Source: Onthophagus taurus (lineage: Eukaryota > Arthropoda > Insecta > Coleoptera > Scarabaeidae). Taken from it: 64,000 bases of DNA. The DNA lies in contig NC_091966.1 of NCBI RefSeq assembly GCF_036711975.1, forward strand, positions 5,339,501 through 5,403,500, given 5' to 3'. The position numbers were made by a program, and so were the translations under genes. Below the pieces are notes generated by a model. That model had not been told where the DNA came from, did not search any database, and saw nothing but the letters and a program-made list of their open reading frames with translations. This document shows positions 45,371-55,700 of this stretch, in pieces; the stretch's first letter is position 1; each line of letters begins with the position of its first letter.

Positions 45371-46706
45371 AAAACTTTTGCAAAACTACCCAATTCCTGT
45401 ACTATTAAGCTATTTTATGTGGGAGAGTGCAAGTGCATACTAGTTTCGTAATTATGGTTTACTTCACTATATGCTTAAATTATAAGTCAACTGATTGAAT
45501 TGAGAACGTTCCAAATTTGTTACGAAAGGTGTACGTACCTCGTCGTGTCTAGTGGGATCATATGGCTCGATCGAGAAGACGCAGCGTTGCCGGCTTGCTT
45601 TCGTAATAATATTCTGCGCCGGCACCTTTAAAGTAAAGCTAAATATCTTGGAATTACGAGGCTTCTGCATTTCGAGACACCCCTGTTAAGACTTCGAGAC
45701 TGTTAGGGGTGCACAATTTGCGAAACACTGGATTAAAGGATAACATTTAGTTTCGTTCCGAGAAATGATTTTAGTTGAAAGGTTAAAAGTTGTCCGTGAC
45801 ATAAGTAGTCCCGTAGATCATTATGAACAACAGTCCATAAATTAGCGGAATAAACGTCTGGCCGGAGAAATTAATCAGGAAACAAATGATGCGGTGGCCG
45901 ACGGAACGAGGGCACTACTAGGGGCGGTAAGGGTACGAGAGGGGCAGTCGGCGGCGGCGTTAACGGTGGGAGATGCGGGCGGTTCTCTGTCGGCGCGGTC
46001 CGTCGATCGTCGTGCGCAGTCGTCCCGGCTGCCATTACTGCGAGGCCGCCTCGGCAGTAGAAACGGGAGGACGCGATTGGTCCGTTCGGGTAGTCGTGAG
46101 TCGACGATCAACTACGCAGAGAACCCTCTCAGTCACTCGAGTAACTTGCGCGAGGAAGTGACAGTCGCGGATACCTTCGCAAACGGGCCCCACGAGGAGA
46201 CCGACCCTCTCTCTAAATCTGTCAAAAAATATCGAAAAAGCGCGCGCGGGTTCCGACTTATTTATTAACGGATAATAACGCGAGTGGACTATTTTGTTTT
46301 TGGATTAACATACCTCTTTTTTTTTTGATTTAATTTTTTGTTTTCATCGCCGCCTACCCAACTGGTTATAACAACAACAACAACGCTCCAACACTCCGTA
46401 TAATAAAGAATAATAATATTTGAGATATTTCTATATAATTATGATTTTGTTTTAAATTTGATTTTGTTGTGCGCGGCAACAAGTAGTGAATTGCGCCGTC
46501 GAGAATCGATAATGCCTGGTTTCGCGACGGTGTTGTTCTTCTTCTTGTGCGGATCGGGGGAGGCTCCGTCTTCTTCTTCTTCTTCGTCTTCTTCTTTCGT
46601 GGCATGTCGTTAGGCGGTGGCGCGAGTGTGCCGAACCGAGGAGCACCGACGTGCCGAGGTGGTGCCATGTAGCGGAGCTGTAATGCCGCGTCGTTGTGTG
46701 TGAACC
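45370..46706 (+). promoter_or_regulatory. Pangolin upstream region and 5' UTR
   Basis: From about 45880 to 46230 and again from 46480 to 46706 the sequence is rich in CG dinucleotides, in contrast to AT-rich DNA on either side. It directly precedes the pangolin start codon. Long chance frames here (for example 45894-46268) reflect the base composition. TTCTTCTTCTTC repeats lie at about 46570-46600. Confidence 0.5.
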
Positions 46707-49700
46707 ATGCCACACGTCCCGTCCAGTGGCGGCGATGATCTCGGCAGCACCGATGAGGTTAAGGTGTTCAAGGACGAGGGCGACGGCGAGGACGAAAAGA
46801 GATCCTCGGAGAACCTCACTGAGGAGAAGAGCAGTCTCATCGACCTCACCGAATCTGAGGTACGTTTAAACACACGCAGAGATAAAAACCTTAACCGCTT
46901 ACGGCTCGGATTCCCGTCAACGTTCTCGTTATCGCAACGCTATCGCTTTGGCCTACAGCGACCAGATTTCATAACTTCCTCTATATTTGTTTCATCTATG
47001 TACCACTTAAATAAAATTAACTTCTCTTATATATTTAACTAAATAAATACTTCTACTAAAAATAAATAAAATCGTTCTTATCAAATTTCATTACTAAAAA
47101 GATGATGCTGATAAAACAGTTTTTTTACTTATCTTATAATAACTTCAATTTATTTATGATTAATGATCAAGAAAATATTGTTTGATAGGCATCTTTCAAA
47201 ACAATCTCAAAAAACGAGGAACCCATACGCTACATTGAATTGGGTGTGAAATTCCTAATGTTTGCTTTACTACACCTGCGAGTTGCACCTGCTACATTCC
47301 GAACTCTCCTTTCCTCTTGGCAATTTTTAGACCGTTACAGATAAATATATCTAGATCAAAAATTAATCGTTATTGCACAACTTCACTTTTACGATGAGTG
47401 TTAAGTTTTATAATGAATCTCTTTAAAATGTCATTGATTGGTTTATTGTGGAGTAAATTAGATGTTTTCGGGGGTAGAATTTACGGTCTGACTATTAAAT
47501 TGCAAAGAAACTCACCCCCGCTGCGTTGAACTGATCAATAGGTGACTGCATACGGAGAGGGACACAAAACGTTTTTGGTTTACCTGGGAGTTCTTCCGTC
47601 CACAAAGAAAATGAAAACAAGCTAATTTGAAATTGTCCCAGCGGGTTATCCATTATTTATTAGTTTCTTGGAAGCTCGCACATTTGTCAAATTCTAAAAA
47701 AGTCTCCTTATTTTTTTTTGTTTTGGTTTTTATACAATTTCTGCTTAGAAATTTTAATTTTTTTTATTTGTTTTCTAGGAAAAATCAGGAGGAAGTTATT
47801 CAACAAGTAAAAATGTCACCAGACCAGATCATAGTCCAGTCTTCGGTAAGTTTATTTATTTACTTATTTACTATTAACTTTTCACCGAATGAAATTCATT
47901 GTTCGGTGAAAAGTCGTTCAGATCCTTTGGGGAGATAAACTGCGACCCAAAAATCGAGAATCTTATAGGATTAACACCAAGGCAGTGACATAAAACATGC
48001 TCAACCTCGTTCTCCGCACATAGACCCAACAAGTTGAGGTGTGTCTTTAATCGGCAGTGCCCAGTAAACACACCCATTAGAACTTAGCAAGACCTTAACT
48101 TGTCTCATTCCCGGAGATCTGGTCCTCAGTAGGCGCAGTCTCTCTTCAACTCACAGTCCAATCCTATATTTGGCCAACGCAAATGATACACCAACTGCAG
48201 ACTTTGGCCCCACAAACGCTTTTTCATGCTAGCTCATTTGCCGTTTCATTGCCAGCAACCCCACAGTGACCTGGAACCCAGATCAGAGAAACTCTGTTAT
48301 CACAACTCAGTGTGTTTAAAGTTTATCTGCGAAAAATTGTCATCTTCTTCAGGACATGACAATCTAGTATCGAGCATTAATTACTGATAGTGATCCCGCA
48401 AAATCTAACGGTATTAATAGCACAAAATCAGTGCAAATACTATCTTCCGCACAAATTGGTCGGAATAATATTGAGTATATTGCTTAAACCTGCAAATGGC
48501 CACTTTCTCTATATGCAAATGAGATAGGCCAAGTAGAACATCAATTGCTAGAGTTGGCGTTGTGCTTATCGCACCAGAGACTGCCAATCCTGCTACTCGT
48601 TGAATTCGTAAACAGCTTCACTTACTCAATATGTTGATGGTACCGAACCGAATTCTTATTTTATAAAAATTCTTCCACCCAGAATTTTTTAACAACTGAA
48701 ATTTTAATAATTTGATCTGGTATCATCCAGCTTTAATCTTTTCTGTAGGTCAATTTTATTCCATTGCTCGAGTTGTACTCTGCTGCCCCATAAAGGACAC
48801 ATTAAGTTATGTTTTATGTACTTTATTTTCTTCAAAAATATTAATATCGTACAGTATCATCTTTAATTTTGTTTAATGTCCAACACACAAAGAACCCACT
48901 TCATGCAAGGGTACAATCATCACTATCTTTATTTTTTTCTCCATATTCTGGAGATTTGAGACTGAAAATTATATATTAACTCTGCACAATTTCTACACAT
49001 AGAACCATTTTTTGTGATTTAACCCAGTACTACACACAAAATAAGATTTGTAAATCAAGGTATAGGTTTTGAAGCGTTAGATGATACATACGAGCTACTG
49101 AGAGTGAGAATGCGCCGAAGAAAAGCAGATAGAGAGAAATAGAGGTAGCTATTAAAAAAGATTAGGGTTCAATTTAGTCTGTAGTGCCATAGGAAAGAAT
49201 CCTTATTTAAAGTTTGTAGGTAATGGCACAACATGGCAATTTATAAAATCTAGAATTAAATGATGGCATGGAAGAAAATGTTCTTGCACCATTTATTGCT
49301 ATGTCTTATTTGCCCATCAATTTACTTGCATGACTAATTTTATGGAACACTTTATCTTTTTCGTAGTTTCTAGTTAAAAAATGGTACTACTCAAAAAATA
49401 AGACTTGAAAAGTAGATCTTTTTTGTTTGTCCATAAACGCAAAAACCCAAGACAGCTTTTACATACCAAATTTGGGATTTATTCTATTTCTAAAGGATCC
49501 CCAAAGTAGTCCATATAGGCTTGTTTCACAAAGTCAGACACGTACAAGCGACATTCTTGAAACATGCACTCACCACAAATTAAACAAAACGTTTTAATTG
49601 TTTGTACAAGATCTACTTGAAGACGACGTCGCGATGGATTTCTAAAATCCGGTTGATTACTTCGTAACAATTTGCCGAGTAATTCAACATTTAATAGAAC

Positions 49701-52700
49701 TAAATAGAAAAAATGTTTCAAAAATTAGATACTTGATATATGTCATAAATAATTTAGTTAACGAGATATTGGAGCATTTTTTGCGATTCTTATCATAGTT
49801 GCTGCAGCTTCCACGATTCGATTCCTTATTTTTTTTTGCGTGTCAATCCGCGAAGAATGTGACTGTTGGTTTGCGTCAATCAATCCATCAATTACCATAT
49901 GTTGCATATATCTTTCAGTATCATTAAGAATATTGGTCTATTATTATTGGCCCATAACCCAACGTATTGATCTTTTTGGAGTGTTCTGAAACGTTTTGAT
50001 GATCTTGGTGCTTAGAAATCAAGATAACAAAATATTTATGGAACACTGGTAAGGAAGATTTAGTTGTCAAAACTGACGTTTCTAGAAACACTCTTGTCTG
50101 TTTTATTTTTACCTGGCTACTTGCTTAAAGAAATCTTAAGCATCAGTTACACAACTACAATGGCTATGTGTTTACATAACAAAAAGAATTTTATGCATCC
50201 TTGTTTAGCAGATATTGAATAAAACCTCAGCGTACCTCTAGTTGTCGATAATTACTCTTTATTGATTACATATTCTTTAGGAGCCATCAAAAGCTCAAGA
50301 GTCGGAGTTCAGCTCCGTCAAAGCTCAAGTTTGTTATTTCATAATTACAAATAATTTGGGCAAGAATTCAAGGTTGACTGAAAAGTCAAGATTGTGCTGA
50401 CAATCTTGACTTTTCAGATCTTAAAATCTCTTAAAATTTCATGTTTATTTCTCTAGAGTTTATGGCATAAGCTGATGATCAATTTTCTGCATCACTTCTA
50501 TTATGACATATACATGATTTATCAACAATTACTGTTGGGAGTTCTGAAATCATTAAATCTGTTTAGGATTCTTGAAGGTATTTGAATTTGTTGAACAATT
50601 TCAAGTAATGAAAAATTTGCAATCTTCTGATCACAAAGTTGAATTCGCTCAACAACCAATTTGTAATTCCAATTAAGTTTAAGTCCACAAGGATTCGGCC
50701 AAAACCTACAGTACTCCTGTTTTTTTTGTTGTAACATCGCAATCGCTTACATTGTACATAAATGTTGGTTTGAGGATATTCTGCACTCACAATAGCAGCT
50801 TATCTTCAATTGCATTGCTTACAGAAACAAGCTTTTTTAAATTAAAATTTTCTAAACTTCCTTTTTAAGTTTTAAGTGGATGGTCTCACCTTTGAGGATC
50901 ACATACGTTTTTTCCAGTTTTTGAAAAAAAAAGCTAAATCCATAATTAAGTATTGTAATGTTGTTTTGAGTGAAGATTAAATAAAGTTACTCGAAAATTA
51001 CTAAAGATCAATACAAAACATAGAATGATATAGACATAATATGGTTCGCTTATGGTTGACATATTTAGAACTTCATATAGTTTCTCGACTCTTACTAACC
51101 ATAACGCTGATATCTCTCGGAATATAAAAACGTTCTGTAATGGCAAAATCTTGTATCCTTGATTAAGTTTCTTGCTAAAATGAAGTTTCCAAGTAAAGCG
51201 ATGATTTAAAACAACACTATAGAAATTGCTTTTTCTTTCAAATCCCATGGTATGTATAGGTCATTGATAATGATGCAAGAATATTGCGATAAAGACTAAC
51301 GCTCATGTCCATGTGTCGAAGACTTAAATGTTTTGCTTCAGTTTGAAGAGGACACTTTTCATAAGCTAACAAATGTTCTTACAAGAGAATCTGACGAATG
51401 TTGAGGTTGTCATTTAATTCGGGATATCACGAAGACATCGATGATGTGTTAGAGGTGGAATAAACCACTACTTTTCTAGTTGTGATCAATGTTACTAACA
51501 ATATAATTGCATCAGCGGCCTGTATGCACTACCATACACTACTATAAACTATTTGAAGCAAAATTTCCAAGACAAAATAAATGCTGCTTTACAACGCCGA
51601 ATAGTGTAAATAATTGTACTGAATATGTGGGCAGTTTGTGATGTAAAAGAGATCTTCATAACTATTGATGTAAGTTGGTTTGGAATTTCGAGGAAACCAG
51701 ATTTTTTGGCTTAACATAAATAAAAAATATAGTGTTGTCATCTAGTGGAGAGTAGATGCTTCAGTGTAACATCTTGGTTGGAAAATCTTGTATCACTAGC
51801 AGTAATCTTTTAAGTTTTGTTAGTATGTGGTGGTTATATTTAATACCATGTAATCAAACATTTGTTTTCAAGTTAATTAGAGTTCTAATCTAAACAACAT
51901 GAAATGCATCCATGTCCAATGATGGCGGAAATTTATCACTACAACCTTGAACAATTTAATAGTGAAAAATCTGATCTGTCATGAGCGCACCATAAAATTA
52001 ATAAAGCAATTTATGAGAAGTCGTAGAAGAGTTTATTGAAAGAGTTTATCCCCAGTTTGACCCCAAGTGTAATGTAAAATCATATGTCACAAATAAACTA
52101 ACTACTTTTCTAAGGACTAAAGGAGGTTGTAGTGGAGGACTGTGATGGGCTGTGTTGGCAAAGTTGGACAATAGGAAAAATGGATTTGAAAAGATTTATT
52201 TGGACACGCTATTTCAATGTTGAAGACATCTGGATAGTTGTTGCTAATAGAATTAGAGTAAGTTGTGGAACGAAAGAAAAATGAGTGATCCACGAGGAAA
52301 TTTGAGCAAATTGAGACTAATTATTTTTCTGTTTTATTGCTCATAAGCAGCCCGCACGAAATTCTTTAAGCAGATTAAGAAGATAGGATAGGATTTTTAA
52401 CTTTTGTAGCATATACGATGATCCTACATGAAATTGAACGCCTTCTGAACATCAAAGAATACTGCACCGCATTGTCATCTTTTATAACGATAGCTTAGAC
52501 ATTTCATATAAGAAGTACAATGTGTTTACAAAGTTTTCTAGACTTGTAGGACTTGATGAGTTGCAATATCTATAAAATTTTTCTTGTAATATTTTCGTGT
52601 ATTCCAAAGCTATCTTTACTTCTGCGTCGAATCTTTCAACGTTGCAAATTACAGCCTAGTGTTGTAACTACAGTGTGTTAATTAATTATCGTACCCGACG

Positions 52701-55700
52701 TCATCATTGCAAGTATGCAACCAATATCACACTGAATATATCTGAATGCGCAAATCGCGTATTGCAATACCAGTACTGTGATATTGGTTGTATACTTGCA
52801 ATGATGACGTCGGGTACGATAAATTAATTAATTAACACACTGTACATTATCAACATTGAGCACTCGAATGTTGTTTGTGCTGAGGATTAAAATAGGTGTG
52901 AAGTTGGAGTTGTTTTTCAAGGTTGGACAAAATTTGTTTTTGTCAAAAATTAATAATTTAATTTCAAATTGTATTTAGTTTACTTATCTATTTTATGTTC
53001 TATTTAATAATGAAATTTTCATCATCCATGATATAGAAAACTTTTCTTATTTTAATTTACATAAAATTTATTAATAGGCGAAAATATAAAACAGAAAATT
53101 TGCATTAATTACATGTCATAGGTTATCATTGAAACCGTATTTTGAGATAATTAAATATTAGTACTTACTACCCAATTTTCGAGGAGAATAATTTAATTGA
53201 AAACCGTTAGATTTCAATCTCAATGGGAATCAATAAATTCACTCTCGTTCGTCTATCATTAAGTCGTCGGTTACTTTTAACGTGCGCGTCGTAGAACGCG
53301 GTACTAAGTAAGCCTATAATTTCGTTAGACTCGGGAGGACCCGTTCCTATACATATTTAGCGAGGTTTTGCTTCTCTCCTCTCCGGTTTCCCTCTTTTGC
53401 ACCATCTCTAGTAGTAGTAGTCTCGATCTTGCCGAGCCCAGGCATCAAGCGGCAGCAGACTTCACCAATTACGTAGGCTGTCTTATGTGATTAATGTAAA
53501 AGGCCTGGTCTTGGCGTCCGTTGAACCAAACCTTATCAACACTCAGTCATTTTATATGGACAAGAAGGCTGCACACGTAATAATGTAACACATTAAGATG
53601 AGATTTTTACGTTTCGTTTTAAAACTTATTAAGAATTTATTTTTAAGATTTTTATTTTTATTTTAACTTCCCTTGTTTCCAAATTTGAAACCACCTAATC
53701 GATGAACAAACGTAAATGTGTAATAAACGTTTACGAAAAGTAAATCTGGCCGATAAGATAATATTTTTGTAGATATATGAACGATGTGGTGTACGAGAGA
53801 GTTAGAAACTGCTTATCTTGAACATGTGGGAGCAAACCACCTGCTCCACGCGACTCGCATTGGCATTATCCGCTTTTGTTAGCTTTTCATTATTATTTTT
53901 TTTTTTTCGTTACGTTATTTAGTTGCGCAAATAAGTGCTTTTGGTAGGAGGAGAAGCGTTTGATTTCAGGGCTTTGTTTGTCTTGCGCTTCGTTTTGGGC
54001 GCTGCTGCTGTTGCTGCTTCGTCGACGTTTACTTTTTTATGACTTTCGTATACGTTTCGGTAAACAAATTTTACGACGCTCCTGAAATAAAACGAAAACG
54101 AACTTAACTATAAGCGTCACCAGACCGGCGCGACGAGAGGGACAAACGCCGCCTATTAAGAAGGCTCACGCGTTTAGCTTACAGACATACTTAAACATAA
54201 TCACAAGGTTATGATGTTTATAATATAAGAAATAAAGTTAACTTAATCATATAAATCCTTCTTTGAAAATCTTTTTTTTATGGGGAATGCAAATTTTAAA
54301 ATCAGAGCTTTAAATCATTTACATTTACAATCCGATTATATTATGTGCAATTCAAGTTAAGTATTTTAAGGCTTATTCGAAAGTTTTTTAAAATTGAAAT
54401 TTTGATTCTGAGGCTTAGTTTTTCCAAAAAAAAATGATAAAGTTTGAAATTACAGGGCGCGAACTCCAAAGTACGTCACTCAGATTTGAGCGTACGATTT
54501 GAGAAAAGAAAAGAGTAACTAACTACAAAACATAGAACGTCTGTGATTTCTTTCTTCTTACTTAAAACGTCATCTGGCGTCGGGAATTTTAAATTTTTAC
54601 ATTAATTATTACAAAAATTAAACAATTTTCGAACGTGAAAACATTACTAATCCGTTGAATTTAATTTAGATTATCGATTTTTTGAAAGACGGTCTTTCTA
54701 ATCGATTAACCTTAACTGACCTTAATTTTGAATGTAATGTCTAAACGAAGTCTTAGAAATTGGAATCGATGGAGTGTAATTTCAGTCTTTTTCTTAGAAT
54801 CTTGGATGTGTGATTTTGAGCAGAGTTATTATGCCCAGTCTTTTTTGGATTCTGAATTCTATACAATATCATTTCAAACATTACTTATAATCTGGCCAAT
54901 TTAGTCTGGAACCACAATGTAGCGTAATTCTAATTGATTCTTGAACTTAATGAAGTGTAATCACAAACTTTTTAAATGCAAAGATAGTCTTGGAACCTCA
55001 AAACTTATCATGATTCCAAATCTCAACGTATCATCACCAAAGATATCTCTAAAAATGGATAACCTTAATGTTTGGAGCGCCACGCAGTCGCATAGAAAGT
55101 GTTTCGCCAATTCCTCCTCCTCACCGCATTCTCTGCACATGTCGGTGTCACTTATTCCCATGTTCAGTAAATGCTGGATAGCCTCATAAATAAATTTATT
55201 CGTTTAGGGTCGGGGTACATCAGAGCCTCCTTGGCTTGGCGACATCCTGTGGTGTCCTGTCCCAGTAAGTTCGAAATTTCTTAGCTGTTTCCTTTTTTTG
55301 AAGCCCTATTAAAGACCTTATTGTTGGGGCGATGAATGGTTCTGGCGATCCCGGAGGTTCGCCTGCAGGTTTTCTTTCCAGTTTGTCCACCATGTTATGA
55401 AGCTTATTTCCTGAATGACCCTTTGTCCAGCAGATCGTAATCTCATTGCTAGTGGCTGCCTAACAAAGCTTGTTATGGCAGTCTATTATGGCTTATGGCA
55501 TATATTATAATTTTTTTGTTGCTCATTTTCTTGGAAATTTCCTCAGCCGCCATAGAAATAGCCACCAGCACCAGATTTGGCATGCACAATCTTTCTTGAA
55601 ACATATGTATCTGCTGCTCGTTCCACATGGCCCGCTCATTGCAATGGCATGACTTCAATTTCAGTTAATTATTGCAATGTTTCGTTCTTACGTTCCTTTG

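Noticed and set aside
45894-46268. 124-codon plus-strand frame upstream of pangolin
   Set aside because: Compositional frame in a CpG-rich 5' region; no homology recognised and overlapped by an equally open minus-strand frame.
47874-48077. Minus-strand frame with [15 protein letters not shown] considered as a zinc-finger gene
   Set aside because: It matches the distal RNase H/cysteine end of insect LINEs and continues into LINE sequence on the same strand.
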